Both the position numbers and the translations under genes were made by a program. Shown piece after piece: positions 6,922-15,040 of a stretch of 25,970 bases of DNA. Numbering within the stretch: the stretch's first letter is position 1; every line of letters starts with the position of its first letter. The notes under the pieces are model-generated. The model did no database searches. It was given only the letters and a program-made list of their open reading frames with translations, and was not told the origin of the DNA. Source of the stretch: Gammaproteobacteria bacterium (lineage in GTDB: Bacteria; Pseudomonadota; Gammaproteobacteria; Chromatiales; Chromatiaceae); contig JABDQZ010000298.1 in assembly GCA_013041975.1 (NCBI GenBank), forward strand, positions 1-25,970, read 5' to 3'.

Positions 6922-7725
6922 TTAATTCAAAATGATCTCCAGTACCGCCTTGCTCCCGAAATAAGCCAGCATCAGCATCACAAATCCGCCCAGCGTCCAG
7001 CGAATGGCTTTTCTGCCGCGCCAGCCGAACTTGATACGTCCCCATAGCAATACCGCGAAGAAAATCCATGAAAGAATAGACAGCGCGGTTTTATGGGCTA
7101 CTTGCTGCATAAACATGTCTTCGAGATAATAAAAGCCGGAAAACAAGGCAGCTGTCAGCAGGGCAAAGCCCACACCAATCATCTCAAACAGCAGGGTTTC
7201 CATGGTTTGCAATGGCGGCATGGCTCGCACGAAAGTACCTGTTTTTCGCTCATGCAATTGCTTGTCGAGTATCGCCAGTAAAATGGCCTGTACACTGGCA
7301 ATGGTCAGCAGGCTGTAGGCCAGTATCGAAATCAGGACATGGACTTTCAACCCCCAGTTGGTGCCATCTGGGAGCAACATTATCCCTGCGAAACGTACCT
7401 GGAAAATAATGGTAAAAGCTGCAGCCGGAAAAATGATAATGCCGAGGTTTTCAACTGGCTTGGTGAGTGCGGAAATCAGCAAAATGGCAGCAATCACAAA
7501 GGCAACCAGAGAAAAGGCGTTAAAAATCCCGAGGTTGTATCCCTCGGCCAGCATGGTGTCCTGGTAGAGAATTATTCCGTGAGACAGAAGGGCAAGATAA
7601 CCTATCGCTATCGTCAGAAAGCGGGGGAGCCTTTTTTCCTGTTTTGAAAACAAGCGGTGACCTGTCAGAAAACCGCTGATCAGGTAAAGGAAAATTGCAG
7701 AGATTGGAAGTAATGCGTGCTCCAT
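6922..7725 (-). CDS. ypjD: Inner membrane protein YpjD (CcsA/HemX family)
   Basis: The 267-aa protein has about eight hydrophobic segments and no soluble domain. It has the family's spaced histidines (H49 in YLALLSHGIILY, H129 in GLKVHVLISILAYSLL, H211 in QVAHKTALSILSW) and the segment PPLQTMETLLFEMIGVGFAL. It belongs to the cytochrome c assembly CcsA/HemX-like family (PF01578), whose members handle haem, but the role of YpjD itself is not firmly established. It is divergent from ffh, the same arrangement as in E. coli and many gammaproteobacteria. The ATG at 7725 begins a good first membrane helix. Confidence 0.88.
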   Translation of the reverse strand: MEHALLPISAIFLYLISGFLTGHRLFSKQEKRLPRFLTIAIGYLALLSHGIILYQDTMLAEGYNLGIFNAFSLVAFVIAAILLISALTKPVENLGIIIFPAAAFTIIFQVRFAGIMLLPDGTNWGLKVHVLISILAYSLLTIASVQAILLAILDKQLHERKTGTFVRAMPPLQTMETLLFEMIGVGFALLTAALFSGFYYLEDMFMQQVAHKTALSILSWIFFAVLLWGRIKFGWRGRKAIRWTLGGFVMLMLAYFGSKAVLEIILN

Positions 7726-7856
7726 GCGTTAATGATGTCATAAGACACACATTGGTGGAAGATTTCGATATAATCTTACTTTGTTATTCCGGAATGTTTA
7801 TGGCCGGGTCCGTGGGACCAGCGAAGCTGATCCAGTATTTATAAAAGGTTGATTTA

Positions 7857-9251
7857 ATGTTTGACAATCTATCTGACCGCCTTGGAAGAGTTGTAAAGAA
7901 CCTCAAAGGCCAGGGACGCATATCCGAAGACAATATCAAGGAGACTTTACGCGAAGTGCGTATGGCCTTGCTGGAAGCCGATGTTGCTTTGCCTGTTGTT
8001 AAAGACTTCATCGAAAGGGTACGTGAAAAAGCCATCGGCGAAGAGGTTATGAAAAGCCTCACACCCGGACAGGTGCTGGTCAAGGTCGTAAACGACGAAC
8101 TGGTCACCATGATGGGTGAGGCCAATGAATCGCTGAACCTGGCTGCCCAGCCTCCCGCAGTCATCCTGATGGCCGGTTTACAGGGTTCTGGTAAAACCAC
8201 CAGTGTTGCCAAGCTGTCCCGCTTGCTCAAAGAACGTGACAAGAAAAAAGTCATGGTGGTCAGTTGTGACGTTTATCGTCCGGCTGCGATTGATCAGCTT
8301 GAAACGCTTTCCAAGGATGTTGATGCTGAATTTTTCCCTAGCACGCCTGATCTGAAACCCGTGGCAATTGCTCGTTCTGCACTGGCTGAGGCGCGCAAGA
8401 AATTCATGGATGTGCTTATTATTGATACCGCAGGTCGTCTGCACGTCGATGAAGACATGATGCAGGAAATTCAGGAGCTGCACGCCGAAATCAAGCCGGT
8501 TGAGACCCTGTTTGTGGTTGATTCCATGACCGGTCAGGATGCGGCTAATACTGCCAAGGCATTCAATGACAGCCTGGAACTGACAGGTGTGATTCTCACC
8601 AAAGCCGATGGTGATGCGCGTGGTGGTGCAGCCTTGTCCATTCGCCAGATTACCGGCAAGCCGATTAAATTTCTCGGGGTGGGTGAGAAAACCACTGCGC
8701 TTGAAGCTTTCCATCCTGACCGCCTGGCCTCACGTATTCTGGGTATGGGGGATGTACTCAGCCTGGTTGAAGAAGTCACCCAGAAAGTCGACCAGGAAAA
8801 AGCCGCCAAACTGGCGAAAAAGATTTCCAAGGGCAAGTCATTTACTCTTGAGGACTTCAAAGAGCAGATGCAGCAGATGAATGCCATGGGGGGCATCGGT
8901 GGTCTGATGGATAAACTGCCGGGAATGAACCAGATTCCTGACAAGGTGAAGAACCAGGTTAATGATAGGGAAATCAATCGCTTAATTGCAATTGTCAACT
9001 CCATGACACCGCATGAACGGGAATTTCCTGCTGTCATTAAAGGTTCTCGCAAGAAGCGAATTGCAGCCGGTTCCGGATCCCAGGTTCAGGATGTCAACAA
9101 ACTGCTTAAGCAGTTTACCCAGATGCAGAAAATGATGAAGAAAATGAAAGGTGGCGGCATGGCGAAGATGATGCGCGGCATGCAGGGGAAATTTCCCGGC
9201 GGAGGGGGTATGCCTCCTGGCGGAATGCCTCCCGGCGGTTTTCCATTTTAG
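7857..9251 (+). CDS. ffh: Signal recognition particle protein Ffh
   Basis: This is the GTPase of the SRP. It binds 4.5S RNA and signal sequences and docks with FtsY to deliver nascent inner-membrane proteins. The 464-aa product has the N domain (1 to about 90), then the G domain with P-loop GLQGSGKTT (107-115), DTAGRLHVDED (190-200) and TKADGDARGG (248-257). The C-terminal M domain (about 300-464) is rich in methionine (QMQKMMKKMKGGGMAKMMRG) and ends in a Gly-Pro-Met tail. Length and motifs are complete. The start is the ATG at 7857, with AAAGG about seven bases upstream. It is divergent from ypjD and followed by rpsP 115 bases later. Confidence 0.99.
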   Translation: MFDNLSDRLGRVVKNLKGQGRISEDNIKETLREVRMALLEADVALPVVKDFIERVREKAIGEEVMKSLTPGQVLVKVVNDELVTMMGEANESLNLAAQPPAVILMAGLQGSGKTTSVAKLSRLLKERDKKKVMVVSCDVYRPAAIDQLETLSKDVDAEFFPSTPDLKPVAIARSALAEARKKFMDVLIIDTAGRLHVDEDMMQEIQELHAEIKPVETLFVVDSMTGQDAANTAKAFNDSLELTGVILTKADGDARGGAALSIRQITGKPIKFLGVGEKTTALEAFHPDRLASRILGMGDVLSLVEEVTQKVDQEKAAKLAKKISKGKSFTLEDFKEQMQQMNAMGGIGGLMDKLPGMNQIPDKVKNQVNDREINRLIAIVNSMTPHEREFPAVIKGSRKKRIAAGSGSQVQDVNKLLKQFTQMQKMMKKMKGGGMAKMMRGMQGKFPGGGGMPPGGMPPGGFPF

Positions 9252-9263
9252 GCAAAAAATCCC

Positions 9264-9291
9264 TTCACTTTTGTCAGAAACTCATTATAAT
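9264..9291 (+). promoter_or_regulatory. Probable sigma-70 promoter for rpsP-rimM-trmD-rplS
   Basis: TTCACT (9264-9269, 4 of 6 to TTGACA) lies 16 bases before a perfect TATAAT (9286-9291). It falls in the 115-bp gap between ffh and rpsP and would give a leader of about 70 nt. Read-through from ffh is also possible, since no terminator was seen in the gap. Confidence 0.5.
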
Positions 9292-9366
9292 TCGCGCTTT
9301 GGTTTTTCCGGGTGCCCAAGTTGTGGGAATTCGGGTATTTAAGTCCCTGATTTTAAGGTTATTAAT

Positions 9367-9615
9367 ATGGTAAGCATTCGTTTATCAAGAGGCGGTTCCA
9401 AGAAGCGCCCTTTTTATCACATCGTAGCTGCGGATCATCGCAAGCCGCGTGATGGTCGTTACATTGAACGTCTGGGTTTCTTTAACCCTGTCGCTAAAGG
9501 CGGTGAAGAGACGTTGCGTATTGATATGGATCGCATCAACTACTGGGTGTCCCAGGGTGCTCAGCCTTCAGAACGCGTTAATACTCTGATCAAGCAGGCT
9601 TCCGCTGCCGCTTAA
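9367..9615 (+). CDS. rpsP: 30S ribosomal protein S16
   Basis: The 82-aa protein opens with MVSIRLSRGGSKKRPFYHIV and continues ADHRKPRDGRYIERLGFFNP, the S16 signature, at normal bacterial length. S16 binds 16S rRNA and is needed for 30S assembly. It is first gene of the conserved rpsP-rimM-trmD-rplS operon. Its stop is only three bases from the TTG start of rimM. Confidence 0.99.
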   Translation: MVSIRLSRGGSKKRPFYHIVAADHRKPRDGRYIERLGFFNPVAKGGEETLRIDMDRINYWVSQGAQPSERVNTLIKQASAAA

Positions 9616-9618
9616 TCA

Positions 9619-10128
9619 TTGAGCGACGACCACTATATTATACTCGGACGTGTATCCGGGGTTTATGGGGTCAAGGGCTGGTTGAAAATCTATTCTGAAA
9701 CAGACCCGGTTCAGAATATTGCCAGATACAAGCCGTGGTTTATCCGGAAAGATAATCAATGGCTTGAAGTTATGCCGCTACAGGGACGCAAGCATGGCAA
9801 AGGGGTTATAGTGCAACTGCAAGGTTGTGATGACAGGGATGAGGCAGCAAAATTCAAGGGTTGCAAGATTGCAATCAGGCGTGAGCAGCTGCCGCAGACA
9901 GCCGGTAAGGATGAGTTTTACTGGACTGATCTGGAAGGTCTCAAGGTAAAAAACCTTGACGGGATTGAGCTGGGAGTTGTCTCACACCTGTTTGAGACCG
10001 GCTCCAACGATGTCATCGTTATCAAGGGGGATCGTGAAAGACTCATACCTTATATTAAGGACCAGGTCGTTCATAAAATTGATCTTGATAATGGGTTGAT
10101 AACCGTCGATTGGGACCCTGAATTTTAA
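9619..10128 (+). CDS. rimM: Ribosome maturation factor RimM
   Basis: RimM assists 30S head maturation and interacts with S19. The 169-aa product has the N-terminal barrel with YIILGRVSGVYGVKGWLKIY and the C-terminal PRC-like domain with EFYWTDLEGLKVKN, FETGSNDVIVIKG and LIPYIKDQVVHKIDLDNGLI. The only reasonable start is the TTG at 9619. No ATG or GTG lies in frame before the conserved core, and no Shine-Dalgarno is visible. Initiation probably depends on ribosomes finishing rpsP, three bases upstream. This weak start fits the known low output of rimM and trmD relative to the ribosomal genes in the E. coli operon. Confidence 0.97.
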   Translation: MSDDHYIILGRVSGVYGVKGWLKIYSETDPVQNIARYKPWFIRKDNQWLEVMPLQGRKHGKGVIVQLQGCDDRDEAAKFKGCKIAIRREQLPQTAGKDEFYWTDLEGLKVKNLDGIELGVVSHLFETGSNDVIVIKGDRERLIPYIKDQVVHKIDLDNGLITVDWDPEF

Positions 10129-10142
10129 TGTAGGGAAAGCGT

Positions 10143-10886
10143 ATGCGCTTTGATGTTGTCACACTCTTTCCTGAAATGATGGACGCGCTTGCCGCAGGAG
10201 TGATTGGCAGGGCGCAAAAGCAGGAACTGATCAACCTGCAATGCTGGAATCCACGTAATTATACGCACGATGTGCATAAAACCGTGGATGACAGACCTTA
10301 CGGTGGCGGGCCAGGAATGGTCATGAAAATTGAGCCGCTGGATGCTGCGATAGATTCAGCCCGTGAGCAAAGTCCATCAGCAAAAACAGTATATTTAAGT
10401 CCACAGGGACAGCCTTTAACTCAGGACATGGCAAGACAGCTATCCAGTGAAGAAGGCCTGATTCTGATTTGTGGTCGTTATGAGGGGATTGATGAGCGCC
10501 TGTTGAGCAAGCAGGTGGATCTGGAAATTTCAATCGGAGACTACGTGTTATCCGGTGGGGAATTACCAGCAATGGTTTTGATCGATACGGTAAGTCGATT
10601 GATTCCCGGGGTACTGGGACATGCAGATTCTGCTGAACAGGACTCTTTTACAAACGGATTACTGGATTGTCCGCATTATACCCGTCCTGAAACCCTGGAG
10701 GGTGAACAGGTACCGGATGTACTGTTAAGCGGCAATCATGCGGAGATAGAAAAATGGCGCTTACAGCAGTCATTGATCAGAACCCGCGAACGTCGACCAG
10801 ACCTGTTTAATCAACGGGAACTGACACGACAGGAACAGGCATTAATTGAACAATACGATTTGATGTCAAAGACATCATCAGATTAG
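10143..10886 (+). CDS. trmD: tRNA (guanine37-N1)-methyltransferase TrmD
   Basis: TrmD methylates N1 of G37 next to the anticodon, using SAM, and prevents +1 frameshifting. The 247-aa product starts MRFDVVTLFPEM, has HKTVDDRPYGGGPGMVM (about 44-60), and the trefoil-knot SAM site LICGRYEGIDERL and ISIGDYVLSGGELPAMVLID. The C-terminal domain contains PHYTRPETLEGEQVPDVLLSG. Length is normal and all motifs are present. TAGGGA lies about six bases before the ATG, a better start signal than that of rimM. Confidence 0.99.
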   Translation: MRFDVVTLFPEMMDALAAGVIGRAQKQELINLQCWNPRNYTHDVHKTVDDRPYGGGPGMVMKIEPLDAAIDSAREQSPSAKTVYLSPQGQPLTQDMARQLSSEEGLILICGRYEGIDERLLSKQVDLEISIGDYVLSGGELPAMVLIDTVSRLIPGVLGHADSAEQDSFTNGLLDCPHYTRPETLEGEQVPDVLLSGNHAEIEKWRLQQSLIRTRERRPDLFNQRELTRQEQALIEQYDLMSKTSSD

Positions 10887-10899
10887 GAGCAACATAACC

Positions 10900-11247
10900 A
10901 TGAGCAACATTATTCAGGAACTCGAAAACGAGCAAATGGAAAAAGACGTACCTGATTTCGGTCCGGGAGATACCCTGGTTGTTCAGGTTAAGGTAAAGGA
11001 AGGTAACCGTGAGCGTCTGCAGGCCTTCGAAGGTGTTTGTATCGCCAAGAAAAACCGTGGTCTGAATTCTTCTTTCACTGTTCGCAAGATTTCACACGGC
11101 GAAGGTGTCGAGCGTGTTTTCCAGACCTACAGCCCATTGGTTTCAGAAATCGAAGTAGCCCGTCGCGGTAATGTGCGTCGTGCAAAACTGTACTACCTGC
11201 GTGGTCGTACAGGTAAGGCGGCTCGTATCAAAGAGAAGCTTTCCTGA
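10900..11247 (+). CDS. rplS: 50S ribosomal protein L19
   Basis: This is L19, located at the 30S-50S interface. The 115-aa product contains DVPDFGPGDTLVVQVKVKEG, RLQAFEGVCIAKKNRGLNSS, FTVRKISHGEGVERVFQTYS and VARRGNVRRAKLYYLRGRTG, the full L19 pattern at normal length. AGGAGC lies upstream of the ATG. It is the last gene of the operon and is followed by a strong terminator. Confidence 0.99.
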   Translation: MSNIIQELENEQMEKDVPDFGPGDTLVVQVKVKEGNRERLQAFEGVCIAKKNRGLNSSFTVRKISHGEGVERVFQTYSPLVSEIEVARRGNVRRAKLYYLRGRTGKAARIKEKLS

Positions 11248-11265
11248 GGTTGATTTTTCATACCC

Positions 11266-11294
11266 AAAAAAAGCCCCGCAATGCGGGGCTTTTT
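11266..11294. terminator. Rho-independent terminator after rplS, probably bidirectional
   Basis: AAGCCCCGC (11271-11279) pairs perfectly with GCGGGGCTT (11283-11291) over a three-base AAT loop. An A tract precedes it and TTTTT follows, so it can work on both strands. It ends rplS on the plus strand and could also stop transcripts coming from aroG on the minus strand. Confidence 0.93.
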
Positions 11295-11350
11295 AGTTTT
11301 ATATGATCGAAAATTATCATCATGAGCTTGTCGAAAAACCTATGAAAACA

Positions 11351-11376
11351 GATCTTTCGCTACGCTCGAGATGAGA
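11351..11376. repeat. Degenerate intergenic palindromic repeat, copy 1
   Basis: The segment GATCTTTCGCTACGCTCGAG followed by ATGAGA forms an imperfect hairpin around CTACGCT. It resembles the repeat at 20683-20713, sharing a CGCTC-AGATGA core. It lies between the rplS terminator and the aroG stop. The type is reminiscent of short REP-like extragenic palindromes; only two degenerate copies are seen here. Confidence 0.4.
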
Positions 11377-11390
11377 TTATTGAAGCCCTA

Positions 11391-12455
11391 TTAATGATTC
11401 GGAATTTTCCGACGTAGCCTGACTGCCTCAGCCAGCTTTTCGAGCAATGGAAGCGAAGTATCCCAGTCAATACAGGCATCGGTAATACTCTGACCATAAG
11501 TCAATGTTTGCCCAGGAACATTATCCTGGCGCCCGGATACGAGGTGGCTCTCGATCATGGCTCCGATAATACGTTTGTCACCTTTGGATATCTGGTGAGC
11601 GACATCATGTCCGACAGCAACCTGCTTGGCATGATCCTTACTGCTGTTGGCATGACTGAAATCAACCATTAGTTTTGGTGCGAGCCCGGATGTCTGCATT
11701 TCTTCAGCAGCGATATTCACACTTTCTGCATCGTAATTTGGACGCTGGCCACCGCGCAGAATGATATGGGTATCAGCATTACCGCTAGTGGAGAATACAG
11801 CAGATTGTCCTTCCTTGGTCAGCGACATGAAAACATGAGGGCGGGCTGCAGCATGGATAGCATCCACAGCTATTTTCATTTTTCCATCAGTACCATTTTT
11901 AAAACCAACCGGGCAGGACAGGCCTGATGCCAGTTCTCTGTGTCCCTGACTTTCAGTGGTACGAGCTCCGATGGCTCCCCAACTGATCAGGTCAGCCACA
12001 TATTGGGGGCTGATCAGGTCCAGGAACTCTGTGCCGGCTGGCAAGCCCATTTCATTGATGTCCAGCAGCAGTTTTCGGGCAAGTCCCAGACCCTTATTGA
12101 TTTTGAAAGACTCATCAAGATAAGGATCATTGATCAGGCCTTTCCAGCCAACAGTGGTGCGAGGTTTTTCGAAATAGACGCGCATGACGATCATCAGGTC
12201 ATCTTGCAGTTTGTCTCTGGCCGCTTTCAGATGATTGGCATACTCGATTGCCGCTTTCGGGTCATGAACCGAACAGGGGCCAATAACAACCAGCAGGCGA
12301 TCATCCTTGCCATGCAGAATGTTGTGAATGGCATCACGTGAATCATGGACAGTTTTGGCCGCCTGCTCACTGATAGGGCATTGCTCGTGTACCTCTGTAG
12401 GAGGAACAACCTGGGTGATGGATTTGATGCGTACGTCGTCTGTCTGGTATGTCAT
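11391..12455 (-). CDS. aroG: 3-deoxy-7-phosphoheptulonate synthase, class I (AroG type)
   Basis: This enzyme condenses PEP and erythrose 4-phosphate to DAHP, the first step of the shikimate pathway. The 354-aa product is close to E. coli AroG along its whole length, with DDRLLVVIGPCSVHDPKAA, MRVYFEKPRTTVGWKGLIND, GAIGARTTESQGHRELASGL and VDFSHANSSKDHAKQ. The metal- and substrate-binding Cys, His and Arg positions appear intact. Which aromatic amino acid inhibits it cannot be told safely. No leader peptide or TrpR/TyrR-like operator was recognised. The PCu(A)C gene ends 47 bases upstream on the same strand; co-transcription is possible but the functions are unrelated. Confidence 0.96.
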   Translation of the reverse strand: MTYQTDDVRIKSITQVVPPTEVHEQCPISEQAAKTVHDSRDAIHNILHGKDDRLLVVIGPCSVHDPKAAIEYANHLKAARDKLQDDLMIVMRVYFEKPRTTVGWKGLINDPYLDESFKINKGLGLARKLLLDINEMGLPAGTEFLDLISPQYVADLISWGAIGARTTESQGHRELASGLSCPVGFKNGTDGKMKIAVDAIHAAARPHVFMSLTKEGQSAVFSTSGNADTHIILRGGQRPNYDAESVNIAAEEMQTSGLAPKLMVDFSHANSSKDHAKQVAVGHDVAHQISKGDKRIIGAMIESHLVSGRQDNVPGQTLTYGQSITDACIDWDTSLPLLEKLAEAVRLRRKIPNH

Positions 12456-12502
12456 GACTATGAAAATTAACTGTCCAAATAATTAAATGATTATATGTTA
12501 CA

Positions 12503-12922
12503 TCAGGGTTGTTTGCGCGATACTTTAGCACTGAAACTTTCCCTGTCTCCGTTGCCCAGATGAAGCTTGAGCTCGATACTGTCACCAACAGAACTGCTGG
12601 CAAGTGGTGTAAACAGCATAAAATGTTTGCCGCCAGGTCCAAAATTCACGCTTTCTCCCGGTGCCAATTGAATAAAGTCTACATGAATCATGCTGGCCAT
12701 ACCGTTTTCTTCAATAGTTTCATGCATTTCCACAGCTTTGAAATGCGAACTGCTTGCGCCTGTCAGCCAGATGGTATATTCACTGATGTTGTTGATCGTT
12801 GCATAGGCAACCATAACGCGGGCATTGGGCGGCGCTGCGCGTATCCAGGCTTTTTCAACGCTCAGAAATTCCGCCTGAGCCATTAGAGGAATGAGCAGAA
12901 TCAGTACCAGTAATTTTTTCAT
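12503..12922 (-). CDS. Periplasmic copper chaperone PCu(A)C
   Basis: The 139-aa protein has a signal peptide (about residues 1-17, MKKLLVLILLIPLMAQA) and a cupredoxin-like domain. It contains the exact copper site H-X10-M-X21-H-X-M: H67, M78, H100 and M102. The family (DUF461, PF04314) delivers Cu(I) to the CuA site of cytochrome c oxidase in the periplasm, often together with a Sco protein. No Sco or oxidase gene is nearby. A GAGG element lies upstream of the ATG. Confidence 0.93.
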   Translation of the reverse strand: MKKLLVLILLIPLMAQAEFLSVEKAWIRAAPPNARVMVAYATINNISEYTIWLTGASSSHFKAVEMHETIEENGMASMIHVDFIQLAPGESVNFGPGGKHFMLFTPLASSSVGDSIELKLHLGNGDRESFSAKVSRKQP

Positions 12923-12992
12923 CGGAAAAACCTCAAAAAATTAGTGACAGTATTTTATCAGTGAAGAGGCAAGTGTGCTTTAAGATATTTGA

Positions 12993-14135
12993 ATGATGCA
13001 AATTAAAATTCATCAATCCATCTCTGAAATACCACAGGACCAGTGGAACTGTCTTGTTAAGGACAATAATCCACTGCTCTCCCATGAGTTTCTGTATGCA
13101 ATGGAACGTCATGATTGTGTTGGTGAAAAATTTGGCTGGCTGTCTCGTCATATTGCTATTTATGAACAGGAGCAGCTGGTAGCGGCCATGCCGTTGTATG
13201 AAAAGAGGAATTCCTACGGTGAATTTGTTTTTGACCATGCCTGGGCTGATGCCTACCAGCGCTCAGGTATGCAATATTTTCCCAAGCTGGTATCTGCCAT
13301 TCCCTATACGCCAGCCAATGGCCAGCGCATGTTATGTGCTGAAGGTGAGGAAGCAACCTGGTTTCCGGTATTGCTGAACACTGCAACAGAACTATGCAAG
13401 CAGCAATTCAGTAGTTTTCATTGTCTTTTTCCGGAAAAGCAGCAGCAGAATTTTTTTATTCACTCTGATTTGTTGATACGCCACGATTGTCAGTATCACT
13501 GGTTCAATCGCGGATATGAAAGTTTTGATAATTTTCTTGAAACGCTTGCGTCCAGAAAACGCAAGAATATTCGCAGGGAACGCCAGGCTGTCATCAATGC
13601 CAATGTAAGCTTCAGGCTGTTAAATGGTCATAGTGCCAGTGAGCAGGACTGGGTAGATTTCACCCGCTTCTATGACAATACTTTTTCAGAAAAATGGGGA
13701 ATGGCAACCTTCAACCTGGGATTCTTTAAAGAAATTGGTGAAACTTTGCCTGACAATGTGCTGCTGGTTCTGGCTGACCGCGAAGGCGAGTGTATTGCCG
13801 GTGCCCTGATGTATGTCAGTGATACCACGCTTTACGGCAGACACTGGGGTAGTGTCGATAAGGTGGATCAGCTTCACTTCGAGGCATGCTACTATCAGGG
13901 AATTGATTATTGTATTCGTCATAAAATCGAGTGTTTTGAACCCGGAGCACAGGGAGAACATAAAATTGCCCGTGGTTTTGTCCCGGTGATTACAAAGTCT
14001 GCTCACTGGTTATCTTCTGATGTCTATCATGATGCGATTGCACATTATTGTCAGCAGGAGCAACAGGCCGTGGCAGACTATGCCCGTCAATTACAGGAAA
14101 GATTGCCTTATAAAAATCATGAAACCTCGCGCTGA
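12993..14135 (+). CDS. FemAB-like GNAT-fold protein (DUF482 family)
   Basis: The 380-aa protein belongs to the 'FemAB-like' family PF04339, found in many proteobacteria and sometimes annotated as peptidoglycan biosynthesis protein. Visible family segments are WNCLVKDNNPLLSHEFLYAM, FDHAWADAYQRSGMQYFPKL, LASRKRKNIRRERQAV, FYDNTFSEKWGMATFN, and near the end HLHF-like DQLHFEACYYQGIDYCIRH plus GAQGEHKIARGFVP. The fold suggests aminoacyl or acyl transfer, but the true substrate is unknown. No signal peptide is present. Start could be the ATG at 12993 or the next codon, also ATG. The end overlaps the DUF938 gene by 17 bases, suggesting coupling. Confidence 0.85.
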   Translation: MMQIKIHQSISEIPQDQWNCLVKDNNPLLSHEFLYAMERHDCVGEKFGWLSRHIAIYEQEQLVAAMPLYEKRNSYGEFVFDHAWADAYQRSGMQYFPKLVSAIPYTPANGQRMLCAEGEEATWFPVLLNTATELCKQQFSSFHCLFPEKQQQNFFIHSDLLIRHDCQYHWFNRGYESFDNFLETLASRKRKNIRRERQAVINANVSFRLLNGHSASEQDWVDFTRFYDNTFSEKWGMATFNLGFFKEIGETLPDNVLLVLADREGECIAGALMYVSDTTLYGRHWGSVDKVDQLHFEACYYQGIDYCIRHKIECFEPGAQGEHKIARGFVPVITKSAHWLSSDVYHDAIAHYCQQEQQAVADYARQLQERLPYKNHETSR

Positions 14136-14709
14136 ATCATCCGAACAAAACTGGCAACCCATTTTTTCAGCCATTAAGCCCTTACTGGCATCCTCTGGCT
14201 CAGTCCTGGAGATTGGCAGTGGTACGGGCCAGCATGCTGTGTATTTCAGCGAGCTATTGCCTCATCTGACCTGGCAATGCAGTGACAGGCTGGAAAATCA
14301 CGAAGCTATAAAAATGTGGATTGCTGACTCCAGACTGGAAAATGTGCTTCAGCCACTGGAACTGGATACGCTTCAAAGTACCTGGCCTGACATTGTCTAT
14401 GATGTGGTTTTCTCCGCCAATACTGTTCACATTATGGACTGGGAAGCGGTTGAGGCTTTTTTTGCCGGGGCTGGAAAATGCTTAACGTCGGGCGGAATGC
14501 TGTTGTTGTATGGGCCTTTTAACTATAACGGACAATTTACCAGTGACAGCAATGCCCGTTTTGAACAATGGTTAAAAGAAAGAGACCCGCAAAGCGGGAT
14601 CAGGGATTTTGAAGCCCTGGATCGATTGGCCAGTCAGGCTGGGTTGGAACTGGCCAAGGACTATGAAATGCCGGCAAACAATCGCCTGCTGTACTGGAAA
14701 AAGTTATAG
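14119..14709 (+). CDS. DUF938 family SAM-dependent methyltransferase
   Basis: The 196-aa product has the class I SAM site VLEIGSGTGQHAVYFSELLP (about 28-47). Other family marks are an acidic post-beta-2 region, VFSANTVHIMDWEAVEAFF, LLLYGPFNYNGQFTSDSNAR and a C-terminal MPANNRLLYWKK. This is the DUF938 family, with no proven substrate that I know of. I start it at the ATG at 14119, where the family's typical KPRAESSEQNW begins; the frame is open further upstream inside the preceding gene, but that stretch is not family-like. It overlaps the upstream gene by 17 bases and the convergent small gene by 6. Confidence 0.9.
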   Translation: MKPRAESSEQNWQPIFSAIKPLLASSGSVLEIGSGTGQHAVYFSELLPHLTWQCSDRLENHEAIKMWIADSRLENVLQPLELDTLQSTWPDIVYDVVFSANTVHIMDWEAVEAFFAGAGKCLTSGGMLLLYGPFNYNGQFTSDSNARFEQWLKERDPQSGIRDFEALDRLASQAGLELAKDYEMPANNRLLYWKKL

Positions 14710-14925
14710 TTTTTGTACAATCGCCCTCAGGAAATCGTCAGATACGGTTCTCGAATAAGAGCGCAGTGAAGATACCTTGGATTTAAATAATTCTCTTTCT
14801 GTAGCGGAAGCTGGCGTGATGATTTCATCTTCTTCATCAATGATCATGGTCCAGCGCAGGGCTTCCTGCCAGGTTATTCTGAAATCGGCGGCATCCCGAT
14901 AAATGCTGTTTGAAGGTATGGGCAT
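14704..14925 (-). CDS. Small hypothetical protein, 73 aa
   Basis: I do not recognise this protein. It begins MPIPSNSIYRDAADFRITWQ and is polar, with an acidic patch DEEDEIITPASATE and a basic C-terminal half. No signal peptide, membrane helix or Cys pair is seen. In favour of a real gene: AGGAG at 14933-14937 lies exactly seven bases before the ATG, and it lies downstream of the methyltransferase operon on the same strand. Its end overlaps the convergent DUF938 gene by six bases, as other convergent pairs do in this window. It could be the last member of the 15041-17188 operon, 115 bases away, or an independent gene. Confidence 0.6.
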   Translation of the reverse strand: MPIPSNSIYRDAADFRITWQEALRWTMIIDEEDEIITPASATERELFKSKVSSLRSYSRTVSDDFLRAIVQKL

Positions 14926-15040
14926 GATGTTTCTCCTGGTGGTGGTTCGGAGACAGGCAGTTATTTTCTGCCTTTACTGCATTTATCTATATAAACTAGC
15001 CCTTTATTGATAATTGTCAATTGTTGTTCATTGATTAGTA

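Noticed and set aside
7212..7647. Plus-strand open frames of 65-102 codons across the ypjD gene
   Set aside because: They lie opposite a well-supported membrane protein gene, have no family features, and are shadows of its codon use.
7769..7774. TATAAT upstream of ffh as a promoter
   Set aside because: No acceptable -35 or extended -10 element accompanies it.
8178..9052. Long minus-strand frames (172-178 codons) opposite ffh
   Set aside because: ffh is certain on the other strand; these antisense frames have Ser/Arg-rich shadow composition and no recognisable domain.
14955..14973. AGGCAG-loop-CTGCCT hairpin upstream of the 73-aa gene
   Set aside because: Only six base pairs and no T tract on either strand, so not enough for a terminator call.
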